A model generated the notes under the pieces. It ran no database searches, was not told the DNA's origin, and was given only the letters and a program-made list of their open reading frames with translations. From Flavobacteriales bacterium (GTDB taxonomy: Bacteria; Bacteroidota; Bacteroidia; Flavobacteriales_F; PHOS-HE28), in NCBI GenBank assembly GCA_020635655.1, contig JACJZI010000002.1:186001-250000 (forward strand): 64,000 bases of DNA, in the 5' to 3' direction. The position numbers and the translations under genes were made by a program. Below, piece by piece: positions 51,147 through 59,488 of this stretch. Positions within the stretch are counted from its first letter, which is position 1. Each line of letters opens with the position of its first letter.

Positions 51147-52554
51147 AGAACTTGAGCGCCTCCCAGCCACCCTCGCGGCCCACGCCGCTCTGCTTCACCC
51201 CGCCGAACGGCGTGCGCAGGTCGCGCTCCATCCAGCAGTTCACCCACACGATGCCGCTGTGCAACCCATCGGCCACGCGGTGCGCGCGCTTCAGGTCGTT
51301 GGTCCACACCACCGCCGCCAGCCCATAGGGCGTGCTGTTGGCGGAGGCCAGGGCCTCTTCTTCACTGTCGAAAGGCTGGATGGTGACCACCGGTCCGAAG
51401 ATCTCCTCCTGGTTGGTGCGGCAGTGCGCGCCAAGGCCTTCGATCACCGTGGGCGCCACGTACCAACCCTGGGCCAGGTCCCCCTTGAGCGTCACGCGTT
51501 CGCCGCCGCACAGCACGCGGCCGCCCTCCTCCCGGGCGAGCTTCACGTAGGCGAGCACCTTCTCCATGTGCGCCTCGGAGACCAATGCGCCGAGGTCCGT
51601 CCCCGGGTCGCTCGGATCGCCCACGCGCAGGGCCTTCACACGGTCCACGAAGGCATCCCGGAATTCGGCATAGTAGGAACGCTCCACCAGGATGCGGGAA
51701 CCGCACAGGCAGATCTCGCCCTGGTTGCGGAAGGAGGACCGCACGGTGGTGGTGAGCATCTCCTCGCGGTCGCAGTCGGCGAAAACGAGCACGGGGTTCT
51801 TGCCGCCGAGCTCCAGGCTCAGCTTCTTGAACATCGGGGCCGCGGTACGTGCGATCTCGGCCCCGGTGCGCGTGCCACCGGTGAAGGAGATGGCGGGGAT
51901 GTCCGGATGTTGCGTGATGGCCGCGCCCACCCTGGGCCCGAGGCCGTGCACGATGTTCAGCACGCCCGGCGGGAACCCTTCCTCGATGCACACCTGCGCG
52001 AGCAGGAACGCGGTGTAGGGGGTGATCTCCGAGGGTTTGGCCACCACCGTGCATCCACTGGCCAGTGCCGGAGCGATCTTCCAGGTGAACAGGTAGAGCG
52101 GCAGGTTCCAGGGACTGATGCAGCCGGCCACACCGACAGGTGTGCGCGCGGTGTAGTTGATCGCCACCTCGTCCGTGAGGTGTGCTTCGGTGTGCTGGTG
52201 CAGGATGGCGGTGGCGAAGAAACGCAGGTTGGCCACGGCGCGCGGGATGTCCACTTCGCGTGCCAGCGCCACCGGTTTCCCATTGTCGAGGGATTCGGCC
52301 TTCGCGAAGCGTTCCAGGTCGCGTTCGATGCGGTCCGCCACACGGAGCATCGCCCGGCTGCGGCCCTGCACGCCGAGCGACCACCATGCGGGTCGGGCGG
52401 CAAGCGCGGCCTTCACGGCCTCCGCCACATCGCTCGCATCGCTGTCGGGCACCTGGGCGAACACCCGGCCGGTGGCGGGGGCATGGTCATCAAGCCATTG
52501 GCCACTGCTGGGCGGGGTGAGCGTGCCGCCGATGTAGTTCAGGATGCGTTCCAT
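51112..52554 (-). CDS. 2-aminomuconate-semialdehyde-type aldehyde dehydrogenase
   Basis: A 480-aa NAD-dependent aldehyde dehydrogenase. The SISP-like PWNLPLYLFTWKIAPALASG segment, SFTGGTRTGAEIARTA, the catalytic Glu in LSLELGGKNPVLVFAD and the catalytic Cys in NQGEICLCGSRILVE (about 288) are present, as is EEIFGPVVTIQPFDSEEEAL. The Asn-Gln-Gly-Glu-Ile-Cys sequence and length fit hydroxymuconic/aminomuconate semialdehyde dehydrogenases. In this window 3-hydroxyanthranilate dioxygenase and ACMS decarboxylase occur at 58.9-60.5 kb, so oxidation of 2-aminomuconate 6-semialdehyde in kynurenine breakdown is the likely role. The start at 52554 follows a TAACTTGG element (13 bp gap). Confidence 0.85.
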   Translation of the reverse strand: MERILNYIGGTLTPPSSGQWLDDHAPATGRVFAQVPDSDASDVAEAVKAALAARPAWWSLGVQGRSRAMLRVADRIERDLERFAKAESLDNGKPVALAREVDIPRAVANLRFFATAILHQHTEAHLTDEVAINYTARTPVGVAGCISPWNLPLYLFTWKIAPALASGCTVVAKPSEITPYTAFLLAQVCIEEGFPPGVLNIVHGLGPRVGAAITQHPDIPAISFTGGTRTGAEIARTAAPMFKKLSLELGGKNPVLVFADCDREEMLTTTVRSSFRNQGEICLCGSRILVERSYYAEFRDAFVDRVKALRVGDPSDPGTDLGALVSEAHMEKVLAYVKLAREEGGRVLCGGERVTLKGDLAQGWYVAPTVIEGLGAHCRTNQEEIFGPVVTIQPFDSEEEALASANSTPYGLAAVVWTNDLKRAHRVADGLHSGIVWVNCWMERDLRTPFGGVKQSGVGREGGWEALKFFTEAKNVCVKR

Positions 52555-52567
52555 GGGAAAGGACCGG

Positions 52568-52575
52568 CCAAGTTA
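52568..52575 (-). promoter_or_regulatory. -7 element, aldehyde dehydrogenase
   Basis: TAACTTGG on the minus strand ends 13 bp before the ATG. It is one mismatch from TAnnTTTG. Confidence 0.4.
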
Positions 52576-52601
52576 GCGGGCGCGATGGGCATGGTCCGGG
52601 A

Positions 52602-52634
52602 ACGGAAAGGCCCCCATCGCTGGAGGCCTTCCGT
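52602..52634 (-). terminator. Hairpin terminator after small secreted gene
   Basis: On the minus strand ACGGAAGGCC pairs with GGCCTTTCCGT around a 12-nt loop; T residues in the right arm and following bases are consistent with a Rho-independent terminator. It stands downstream of the gene at 52662-52955. Confidence 0.55.
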
Positions 52635-52661
52635 CCCTTGTTGCGCTGTTCGTGAACGAAC

Positions 52662-52955
52662 CTACCGGGAATGGTGCCTGGCGTCCTCCGCGAAGCCCAT
52701 TCCGTGGAACAGCAAGTTGATGTCGCCGGGTTCGAGGCTGCGCGGCCCCTCGCCGTCGACCGATAGTCCCTTCTTCTCCTTCGCCTTTTTCGGGAAGTCC
52801 CACACAACGGCCCTTTCCTGTAGGGTCCGCTCCGTGGCGGGACCGGGCGCCGCGCAGGCTTCGTGGGCGTTCGTCCGCTGTTGCCTTTGGCCCTGGGCGA
52901 AAACACCGATGGTGCAGAGCAGAGCGATGAGGGTGAGCGTCGTCCGCATGGGCAT
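52662..52955 (-). CDS. Small secreted protein of unknown function
   Basis: A 97-aa protein with a signal peptide (MPMRTTLTLIALLCTIGVFA, cut at AQ) and a short basic/acidic mature part (RTLQERAVVWDFPKKAKEKK; LEPGDINLLFHGMGFAEDAR). No domain recognised. TACGTTCG (52975-52982) is a -7-like element, and a hairpin terminator follows, so it is transcribed as its own unit. The ATG at 52949 is an alternative start. It lies between the dehydrogenase and the kinase gene, transcribed in the same direction as the former. Confidence 0.5.
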   Translation of the reverse strand: MPMRTTLTLIALLCTIGVFAQGQRQQRTNAHEACAAPGPATERTLQERAVVWDFPKKAKEKKGLSVDGEGPRSLEPGDINLLFHGMGFAEDARHHSR

Positions 52956-52974
52956 GGTGGTGTTGGTGATGCTG

Positions 52975-52982
52975 CGAACGTA
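52975..52982 (-). promoter_or_regulatory. -7 element, small secreted gene
   Basis: TACGTTCG on the minus strand, one base off TAnnTTTG, 19 bp before the ATG at 52955. Confidence 0.35.
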
Positions 52983-53069
52983 GAACAGCGATGAGGGGAG
53001 GGGTGTTGATCGTTCGCCAACGGCCGTTAAAGAACGTTAAGTGGGCCGCGTCCCGCGCGGCCTGCCGGA

Positions 53070-53077
53070 TAATTTCG
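53070..53077 (+). promoter_or_regulatory. -7 element, sensor kinase
   Basis: TAATTTCG ends 4 bp before the GTG at 53082. One mismatch to TAnnTTTG; it would give a nearly leaderless transcript. Confidence 0.4.
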
Positions 53078-53081
53078 GAAC

Positions 53082-54539
53082 GTGAACGAGCGCTTCATCA
53101 TGGGCCTGTCCGCGGCCATCGCGCTCGCGCTCGTGGGTCTGGTGCTGATCCAGGTGCAGTGGATCCGCGACACCATGGCGCTGAAGGACGCCCAGTTCGC
53201 CCAGAGCGTGGACAATGCCCTGGTGGCGGTGAGCGATCGGATGGAACGGATCGAGAAGCTGGAAGGCCTGCGCGAACACGAGACGGGCCGCGCGATCCTG
53301 GAACACATCGGGGGATCGCCACCATCCGGTGCCGACAGCCTTGCCCTGCGACAGCACCCGGCGATCACATTGGGCGAACTGGACTCGACCACGGCCCAGG
53401 GCGAGAGCGTGCTCGCCGAAATGGTGCATGGCTTCCTCTATGCCAACGCCTATCGCGCGATGGAGGAACGGATCGATCCCCGTCTGTTGGATTCCCTGAT
53501 CACCGAGGAGTTGGCCGCGCGGGGCATCACCGGTGCCCATCAGCAGGGCGTGTTCGGACCGGACGGCCGGGCGGTGCTCCTGCAACCGGAACCTGTGAAC
53601 GACACGGCCGCGCTGCTGGCCTCCACCCACCGGACACGCCTGTTCCGGAACGATCCGGTGGGCAATGAGCACTTCCTCTACCTGCTGGTGCCCGGCCAGG
53701 AAGGCCAGATCTGGCGGAGCATGTCGCCGATGCTGATCATGTCGGTGGTGCTGTTGGTGATGGTCGTCGTGGTGTTCATCATCATCATGCGCACCGTGTG
53801 GCGGCAGAAACGCATCGGGGACATCAAGAACGACCTGGTGAACAACCTCACCCACGAACTGAAGACGCCCATCAGCACCATCGCCCTGGCCTGCGAGGCG
53901 CTCACCGATCCCTCGATGCCGAAGACCGACCAGCAGGTGCGGACCTTCGTCGGGATGATCCGCGACGAGAACAAACGTCTGGGGATCCTCGTGGAGAACG
54001 TGCTGCAAAGCGCCGTGGTGACGGGTGGCCACATGCGCACACGCATGGTGGACCTCGACCTGCACGCCCTGCTGCAGGACGTGGTGCGGAACAGCGAGAT
54101 CCAGGCCACACGGCGCAACGGCCACATCGAACTGGACCTGAAGGCCGACCTCTACCATCTGCAAGGCGACCGGATCCATCTGACCAATGTGTTCTACAAC
54201 CTGATCGACAACGCGATCAAATACACCGAACAGGAACCCCGCGTGCGGATCTCCACGCGCAGCGACACGAGCAGCATCACCATCAGCGTGCGCGACAACG
54301 GCATCGGCATCCCCCGTGGCGAACAGCAGCGCATCTTCGACAAGCTGTACCGCGTGCCCACGGGAAACATCCACAATGTGAAGGGCTTCGGGCTCGGCCT
54401 CAGCTACGTGCGCTCGGTGGTCCAGCGGCACGGCGGCACCATCCGTGTGGAGAGCGAGCCCGGCCTGGGCAGCACCTTCATCATCACGATCCCCTTCGAA
54501 CATGGAAGCTCCGATACGGATACTGCTCGTCGAGGATGA
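53082..54539 (+). CDS. RprX-like sensor histidine kinase
   Basis: A 485-aa membrane kinase. Two transmembrane helices (IMGLSAAIALALVGLVLIQV and ILIMSVVLLVMVVVVFIIIM) frame a periplasmic sensor region. The phospho-acceptor H-box is NNLTHELKTPISTIALACEA (about 255-275); the N-box NLIDNAIKYTEQEP and the G boxes VRDNGIGIPRGEQQ and GFGLGLSYVRSVVQRHGG complete the HATPase domain. The receiver gene overlaps it by 38 bp, so kinase and regulator are co-translated. The start is a GTG just after a TAATTTCG element. The signal sensed is unknown. Confidence 0.85.
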   Translation: MNERFIMGLSAAIALALVGLVLIQVQWIRDTMALKDAQFAQSVDNALVAVSDRMERIEKLEGLREHETGRAILEHIGGSPPSGADSLALRQHPAITLGELDSTTAQGESVLAEMVHGFLYANAYRAMEERIDPRLLDSLITEELAARGITGAHQQGVFGPDGRAVLLQPEPVNDTAALLASTHRTRLFRNDPVGNEHFLYLLVPGQEGQIWRSMSPMLIMSVVLLVMVVVVFIIIMRTVWRQKRIGDIKNDLVNNLTHELKTPISTIALACEALTDPSMPKTDQQVRTFVGMIRDENKRLGILVENVLQSAVVTGGHMRTRMVDLDLHALLQDVVRNSEIQATRRNGHIELDLKADLYHLQGDRIHLTNVFYNLIDNAIKYTEQEPRVRISTRSDTSSITISVRDNGIGIPRGEQQRIFDKLYRVPTGNIHNVKGFGLGLSYVRSVVQRHGGTIRVESEPGLGSTFIITIPFEHGSSDTDTARRG

Positions 54540-55206
54540 CCCCAATCTGGGTGGTCTCCTGGCCGAATACCTCAAGGCGAAAGGGTATGGCGTGGAACAT
54601 CGGGCCAATGGGAAGGAAGGCCTCGATGCCTACCAGAAGGGCGGTTTCGACCTGCTGATGCTCGATGTGATGATGCCGGTGAAGGACGGGTTCACCCTGG
54701 CCCGCGAGATCCGCAGGACGGACCAACGTACGCCGATCATCTTCCTCACGGCGAAGAGCATGAAGCAGGACACCATCAATGGATTCCTGGCGGGAGCCGA
54801 TGACTACCTGACCAAGCCGTTCAGCATGGAGGAGCTACTGCTGCGGATCGGTGCCGTGCTCAAGCGCACCAAAGGCCTCGTGGCCGAGCAGGAGGCGCCC
54901 CAGAGCTATACCATCGGAGGGTTCGAGTTCGATGTGCGCAAACAACTGCTCCGAAGGGACGACGAGGAACGCCGCCTCACCACCAAGGAATCGGAACTAT
55001 TGCGTCTGCTGTGTCAGAACAAGAACGGCCTGATGGAGCGGCGGTCCGCCCTGCGCGAGATCTGGGGGGATGACAACTATTTCAACGGGCGCAGCATGGA
55101 TGTGTACATCGCCAAGCTGCGCAAGTACCTGAAGGACGATCCGAACGTGGAGATCATCAATATACATGGCCAAGGGTTCCGTCTGGCGGAGCGCGCGGAA
55201 CAATAG
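54502..55206 (+). CDS. RprY-like OmpR-family response regulator
   Basis: A 234-aa regulator. The receiver has the acidic pair in ILLVEDDPNLGGLLAEY, the phospho-acceptor in LLMLDVMMPVKDGFTLA and the Lys in DDYLTKPFSMEELLLRI. The C-terminal winged helix contains RRLTTKESELLRLLCQNKN, the ALREIWGDDNYFNGRSMDVY transactivation loop and IINIHGQGFRLAERA. The start was chosen at 54502 (MEAPIRILL); the longer frame covers kinase codons. Overlap with the kinase and the domain pair identify the system. Confidence 0.87.
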   Translation: MEAPIRILLVEDDPNLGGLLAEYLKAKGYGVEHRANGKEGLDAYQKGGFDLLMLDVMMPVKDGFTLAREIRRTDQRTPIIFLTAKSMKQDTINGFLAGADDYLTKPFSMEELLLRIGAVLKRTKGLVAEQEAPQSYTIGGFEFDVRKQLLRRDDEERRLTTKESELLRLLCQNKNGLMERRSALREIWGDDNYFNGRSMDVYIAKLRKYLKDDPNVEIINIHGQGFRLAERAEQ

Positions 55207-55247
55207 GACCCCGTCCCCGTGCTGTTCTAAGGGAAAGGAACAGCACC

Positions 55248-55976
55248 ATGGACCATCTTGCCCATTCCTGGACCTCGGAACGCGCCCACCACGTGCAACG
55301 GCTCGCGCTCGGCGCGGTGGTCGCTTGTGCGATCGCATTGACCGCGCTCGAGTGGGGATTTCCCGGGAACCTCCCCCCGATCGTCGAACGACCTTTCTGG
55401 GAGGACCCGATCGGCCTCGAACCCCAGATCCCGGCAGCGATACCGGAGGTGGTCAAGCCCGCCGTGCCGATCCAAAGGACGCACAGCGCCAGGGTGGCGC
55501 CGGACGAACTGGAGCCGGAGGGCCCGGAAGGCAATGATGCCCCCGTGCCTGTCGGTCCGCGCAATGGACCTGATCCCGACACCACGGGGATCACCCGGGC
55601 AGGAAGCAGCACGGGTCCTGCGCCGCCAATACCGTTCGGTCCGTTGAAGGAGGAGTGGCCCTACTTCGCGGACGACTGCGGTGCGCTCGATGGGGTGGAG
55701 CGCGAGCAGTGCACCTATGCCCGGATGCTGGCGCACGTGAAGCGGCATTTCCGCGTGCCCGGGAGCGTACGGCATGACCTGAACACGCGCATTGACTTCG
55801 TGGTGGATACGTCCGGGCGCGTCGGTGCCATCACCTGTGCGCCAGCGGTCGATCGGGATGTCCGGATGGAGATCGTTCGGGTGCTCCGGCGCATGGACCG
55901 CCTGGAACCCGGGACCCAGGGTGGGCATCCGGTGGAGGTCAGGTACAGCCTGCCGCTGGTCGTGCGGGTGAAATGA
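55248..55976 (+). CDS. TonB-like energy transducer
   Basis: A 242-aa protein: an N-terminal transmembrane helix (RLALGAVVACAIALTALEWG), a Pro/Glu-rich periplasmic spacer with PAAIPEVVKPAVPIQ, and a C-terminal TonB-like fold (TRIDFVVDTSGRVGAIT, AEVVRVLRRMDRLEPGT-type helix, VEVRYSLPLVVRVK). It would connect the inner membrane to an outer-membrane receptor, but no ExbBD or receptor gene is nearby. It stands 41 bp after the regulator on the same strand and may be co-transcribed with the two-component system. Confidence 0.65.
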   Translation: MDHLAHSWTSERAHHVQRLALGAVVACAIALTALEWGFPGNLPPIVERPFWEDPIGLEPQIPAAIPEVVKPAVPIQRTHSARVAPDELEPEGPEGNDAPVPVGPRNGPDPDTTGITRAGSSTGPAPPIPFGPLKEEWPYFADDCGALDGVEREQCTYARMLAHVKRHFRVPGSVRHDLNTRIDFVVDTSGRVGAITCAPAVDRDVRMEIVRVLRRMDRLEPGTQGGHPVEVRYSLPLVVRVK

Positions 55977-56059
55977 GGTGCGGGTAAGTTCCCGGGGACT
56001 ATTCTACAGGATAGTGCATCTTTACAGGGTCCGGACCCCGGGCATAAAACCAGTTCCAC

Positions 56060-57370
56060 ATGAAGCACGACTATGCTTGTTTGATCGCGGGAGCCCTGCT
56101 GTTGCCACTGGGAGGCGCCCTCGCCCAATCCGCACCGCACAAGGGCATGACCCTGCGGACCCCGACCGCGCACGAGGTCGTTGGCACACATCACGCGATC
56201 GGTGCCCGCGGCACGGCACCCGTCAATGACGAATGCAGTTCCGTGTCGCCCCAGACGCTGAACATCGGGGGCACTTTGACATTCGCCGGGGACAATACCG
56301 GGGCCACCATGACCAATGACTACGAATCGGGATCCGCCCTGGAGGGGACCGGGCTCGCTTCGGTCTGGCACGCGTTCACGATCAGCGATTGCGCGAACGT
56401 GACCGTGTCCTACTGCGGGTCGACGGCCGGTTTCGCTGATAATTTCTGGATCGTCATTTCCAATGCCTGCCCGGCCGGGGATGCGAGCATGGTCTTCGAT
56501 ACGGGCCACAACACGACCGAATGTTCCGATGGGCTGCCCACGATCCATTTCGTACATCTGCCCGCCGGGACCTACTACCTGCCCGTCCTGACGGATGAGG
56601 CCAACGGGATCGCGGGCCCCTACACCATCCTGGTATCCGCAGCGGGATGCGCCGCGCAGCCCTCCAATGACGATTGTGCGAACGCGGTGGCCGTCACCCC
56701 GGGCGCGTGGTGCAATTTCACCTACTACTCCAGCGAGAGCGCCACGGAATCCATGCCCGGCATCGATTGCAATGGGTTCACGGGTACGGCGAACGATGAT
56801 GTGTGGTTCTCCTTCGTCGCCACATCCACCACCATGGCGATCGGAGCGCAAGGGGCCGAGGATGGCGACGGCGATCAGTACTCCGGATTTGACGCGGTGA
56901 TCGAACTGTTCTCCGGGACCTGCGGGAACCTGACCTCCCTGGACTGCGCCGATGCGACGCTCAGCGGCGAAGCGGAGGAGCTGGTGGCCAGCGGTCTGAC
57001 CGTGGGCGAGACCTACTATGTACGCGTCTATGACTGGTATGACGGCTACTACTACCTGCCGACGTTCGGGTTCTGCGTGGTGGATGGTCCGTCCATCAAC
57101 CTGGGGGTCGCGGAACAGAGCGCAGCCACACCTTGGACCATCTCACCGAACCCGGGCACGGGCTCGTTCGAGCTGAATGACCTGGGCCTCAGCGGCCGCG
57201 TGGTGGTGGAGGTGTTCGACATGACCTGTCGTCTCGTTCACGAGGCCATGTTCCAGGCCAATGGCTCCGGGCAACAGCATCTGGACCTGAGCGGGCTGGC
57301 CAAGGGGACCTATTCGGTCCGGCTGACCAATGGAAGCACCCAAAGCCAGCAGCAGCTGGTGATCGAATGA
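56060..57370 (+). CDS. Secreted protein with T9SS type A sorting domain
   Basis: A 436-aa secreted protein, signal peptide MKHDYACLIAGALLLPLGGA (cut near LAQ). Two related beta domains with conserved Cys pairs follow: APVNDECSSVSPQTLNIGGT, NDDCANAVAVTPGAWCNFTY and TANDDVWFSFVATSTTMAIG, a pattern found in pre-peptidase-like and lectin-like surface proteins. An acidic loop DGDGDQYSGFDAVIE is possibly calcium-binding. The C-terminal 85 residues (WTISPNPGTGSFEL and VVVEVFDMTCRLVHEAMF to TYSVRLTNGSTQSQQQLVIE) are a type A T9SS domain. Surface or secreted location is likely; the ligand is unknown. A terminator hairpin follows at 57391-57415. Confidence 0.8.
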   Translation: MKHDYACLIAGALLLPLGGALAQSAPHKGMTLRTPTAHEVVGTHHAIGARGTAPVNDECSSVSPQTLNIGGTLTFAGDNTGATMTNDYESGSALEGTGLASVWHAFTISDCANVTVSYCGSTAGFADNFWIVISNACPAGDASMVFDTGHNTTECSDGLPTIHFVHLPAGTYYLPVLTDEANGIAGPYTILVSAAGCAAQPSNDDCANAVAVTPGAWCNFTYYSSESATESMPGIDCNGFTGTANDDVWFSFVATSTTMAIGAQGAEDGDGDQYSGFDAVIELFSGTCGNLTSLDCADATLSGEAEELVASGLTVGETYYVRVYDWYDGYYYLPTFGFCVVDGPSINLGVAEQSAATPWTISPNPGTGSFELNDLGLSGRVVVEVFDMTCRLVHEAMFQANGSGQQHLDLSGLAKGTYSVRLTNGSTQSQQQLVIE

Positions 57371-57390
57371 CCTTGTGAATGCACTGCATG

Positions 57391-57415
57391 AAAGGGGCGC
57401 CACCGGCGCCCCTTT
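57391..57415. terminator. Bidirectional Rho-independent terminator
   Basis: AAAGGGGCGCC and GGCGCCCCTTT form an 11-bp perfect stem with a 3-nt loop, flanked by A and T runs. It lies between the convergent T9SS gene and the SDR gene and can end transcription from both sides. Confidence 0.85.
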
Positions 57416-57428
57416 CCATTTCCAAAGG

Positions 57429-58217
57429 TCACAGGCAGCCGGTCCGTCCGCCGTCCACGGGCAGGTTGATCCCATTGATCGAAGCAGCGGACGGCCCTGC
57501 GAGGAACACGACGGCGTAGGCGACCTCCTCGGGCCTGGCGAAGCGGCCGACGGGGATCTCCCGCACCATCCGCTCCTCCGCTTCCTGGGGGGTGATGCCG
57601 CGCTGCAATGCGTTCCGTTGGATGATCTGTTCCAGCCGATCGGTGCGTGTGGCGCCAGGCAGCACATTGTTCACGGTGATGCCGTGTGGCCCCAGCTCGT
57701 TGGCCAGTGTTTTCGCCCAATTGGCGACCGCGCCACGCAGGGTGTTGCTCACCCCAAGGTTCGGCAGGGGTTGCTTCACGCTGGTGCTGATCACATTGAT
57801 GATGCGACCGGATCTCCGCTCTTTCATTCCCGGCACCAGCGCCTGCACCAACGTTTGGTAGGCGTAGAGATGGCGCCGGAAGGCCTGTTCGAACGCCTCG
57901 ATCGGGGCTTCATGGGCCAGGCCCGGCGCTGGACCACCGGAGTTGTGCACGAGGATGGAGATGGGAGGAGAGGCCCGGGTCAGCACCTGCACCTTTCGGG
58001 CGAGCACGTCCGTATCCTCCATATCGACCGCGATGCCGTGGTGATGCTGCCCGGCATCCTTCGGCAGGCCGGCGACCACCTCGTTGATCCTGGCCTCCTC
58101 CCGAGCGAGCACGGTCACCGTGGCGCCCGCAAGCGCCAGCTCGTGCGCGATGGCATGACCGATCCCGTGCGTCGCACCGCATACCAGTGCGTGTTGACCA
58201 ACGATCCCGCTCTCCAT
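57429..58217 (-). CDS. SDR-family oxidoreductase with altered active site
   Basis: A 262-aa SDR-fold protein with a TGxxxGIG-like motif (VCGATHGIGHAIAHELAL), a HNSGGPAP strand and the standard C-terminus (NGINLPVDGGRTGCL). The canonical Y-x3-K is missing: the aligned segment reads STSVKQPLPNLGVSNTLRGA, with Val-Ser-Asn-Thr-Leu-Arg where Tyr and Lys should be. A known subgroup in Bacteroidota has this same replacement, so it may be non-classical or bind a substrate without dehydrogenation. It neighbours the 3-hydroxyanthranilate genes and may take part in the same pathway (inference). The ATG at 58217 follows TACATTTG by 4 bp. Confidence 0.75.
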   Translation of the reverse strand: MESGIVGQHALVCGATHGIGHAIAHELALAGATVTVLAREEARINEVVAGLPKDAGQHHHGIAVDMEDTDVLARKVQVLTRASPPISILVHNSGGPAPGLAHEAPIEAFEQAFRRHLYAYQTLVQALVPGMKERRSGRIINVISTSVKQPLPNLGVSNTLRGAVANWAKTLANELGPHGITVNNVLPGATRTDRLEQIIQRNALQRGITPQEAEERMVREIPVGRFARPEEVAYAVVFLAGPSAASINGINLPVDGGRTGCL

Positions 58218-58221
58218 GGGC

Positions 58222-58229
58222 CAAATGTA
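58222..58229 (-). promoter_or_regulatory. -7 element, SDR gene
   Basis: TACATTTG is an exact TAnnTTTG match on the minus strand and ends 4 bp before the ATG at 58217, so the predicted transcript would start at or next to the start codon. Confidence 0.5.
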
Positions 58230-58340
58230 GGCGCCGCTCCTACTGCGCCTGCCACCCCGTCCACCGCGAACGATCCCCGCGCGCGGGGTGAACCTTTTTC
58301 CCGACCGGTGGGTATAAACCCTGTCCCAACCCCTCATACC

Positions 58341-58874
58341 ATGCGGACCGCCGATATATTTTCCCGCGCCCTTGTCCTTGCCCTGCTTTGCCCTGCCGGG
58401 ATCCCCGGCCTGCTCGCACAGGATGTGGCGATGCTGCCGGTGCAGGGCCGGATCACCGATGGCGAGAACAAACTGGAAGGCTGCACAGTGGTGCTGTTGA
58501 AGGGCAATGATGCCGTGGACACGGCCGTGACCAGTAAGAGCGGCAAATTCACGCACCTGTTGGAGATCGGACAGGATTACAGCCTGATCTTCGAAAAGGC
58601 GGGATTCGTGCCCAAGCGCATCGTGATCGACACGCATTTCCCGGAGGATCCCACCGACCTGGTCTTCGAACCCCTGGCAATGGACATCAGCCTGATGGCC
58701 GCGGAGAAGTATGCCGGGGTGGACACCGATGTGCTCGATTTTCCCTTTGCCATCGTCCGGTTCGACAGGAAGCTGAACGGCTTCGTTCAGGACCAGGAAT
58801 ACACCATGGGCATGCAGCGTGCCAATGGCGCCTTGTTGCTGATGGCCGCCCGCGCGGAGAAACGGGGCCAATAG
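58341..58874 (+). CDS. Secreted carboxypeptidase-regulatory-like (CarboxypepD_reg) protein
   Basis: A 177-aa protein with a signal peptide (ALVLALLCPAGIPGLLA, cut near QD). The mature part is a beta-sandwich like CarboxypepD_reg domains: VQGRITDGENKLEGCTVVLL, KSGKFTHLLEIGQDYSLIFE and KAGFVPKRIVIDTHF, then a helical tail. These domains occur in Bacteroidota surface proteins. It is close to the dioxygenase gene on the same strand (73 bp), but no functional link is evident. Role unknown. Confidence 0.6.
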   Translation: MRTADIFSRALVLALLCPAGIPGLLAQDVAMLPVQGRITDGENKLEGCTVVLLKGNDAVDTAVTSKSGKFTHLLEIGQDYSLIFEKAGFVPKRIVIDTHFPEDPTDLVFEPLAMDISLMAAEKYAGVDTDVLDFPFAIVRFDRKLNGFVQDQEYTMGMQRANGALLLMAARAEKRGQ

Positions 58875-58917
58875 ACCCGGCTTCGGGCAGTGCGGGACCC
58901 CGAGGGCGACCATGCCC

Positions 58918-58925
58918 TACCTTTC
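58918..58925 (+). promoter_or_regulatory. -7 element, 3-hydroxyanthranilate dioxygenase
   Basis: TACCTTTC lies 22 bp before the ATG at 58948. One mismatch to TAnnTTTG. Confidence 0.4.
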
Positions 58926-58947
58926 GGGACCAGCAATCGTTCCGACC

Positions 58948-59478
58948 ATGCCCATTCGTCGTCCGTTCAACCTCAAGCAGTGGATCAACGACAACCGTGA
59001 CCTGCTGAGACCACCCGTCGGCAACAAGAACCTGTACACCGAGGCGGGCGACTACATCGTGATGATCGTCGGTGGTCCGAACGCGCGGAAGGACTACCAC
59101 TGGAACGAGACCGAAGAACTCTTCTACCAGCTCGAGGGTGACGTGAACGTGCGTATCCAGGAGGAGGGCAAGGCCGTGGACATCCCGATCCGGGAGGGGG
59201 AGATGTTCCTCCTGCCGGCACGCACACCGCACAGTCCCATGCGTGGACCGAACACCGTCGGGCTCGTGGTGGAATGCAAGCGGTCGGACCGGGAGATGAA
59301 GGATGGCCTGCTCTGGTTCTGTGAACAGTGCAACCACAAGCTGCATGAGACCTATTTCGTGCTGCACGACATCGAGAAGGACTTCCTGCCGCGGTTCAAG
59401 GAATTCTATTCCTCCAAGGACCTGCGTACCTGCAAGAAGTGCGGCCATGTGATGGAGGCCGACGAACGCTTTATCTGA
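58948..59478 (+). CDS. nbaC: 3-hydroxyanthranilate 3,4-dioxygenase
   Basis: A 176-aa cupin enzyme that opens the ring of 3-hydroxyanthranilate to 2-amino-3-carboxymuconate semialdehyde. Using the ATG at 58948 the iron ligands fall at H51, E57 and H95 (RKDYHWNETEELFYQLEGD; LPARTPHSPMRGPN), and R47 is in the expected place, as in bacterial enzymes. The C-terminal rubredoxin-like site of four Cys (FCEQCNHKLHET and CKKCGHVMEADE) is complete. The decarboxylase gene starts 10 bp after its stop, so they form an operon. The longer ORF from 58912 includes a promoter element and is less likely. Confidence 0.93.
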   Translation: MPIRRPFNLKQWINDNRDLLRPPVGNKNLYTEAGDYIVMIVGGPNARKDYHWNETEELFYQLEGDVNVRIQEEGKAVDIPIREGEMFLLPARTPHSPMRGPNTVGLVVECKRSDREMKDGLLWFCEQCNHKLHETYFVLHDIEKDFLPRFKEFYSSKDLRTCKKCGHVMEADERFI

Positions 59479-59488
59479 TCGCCGACCG

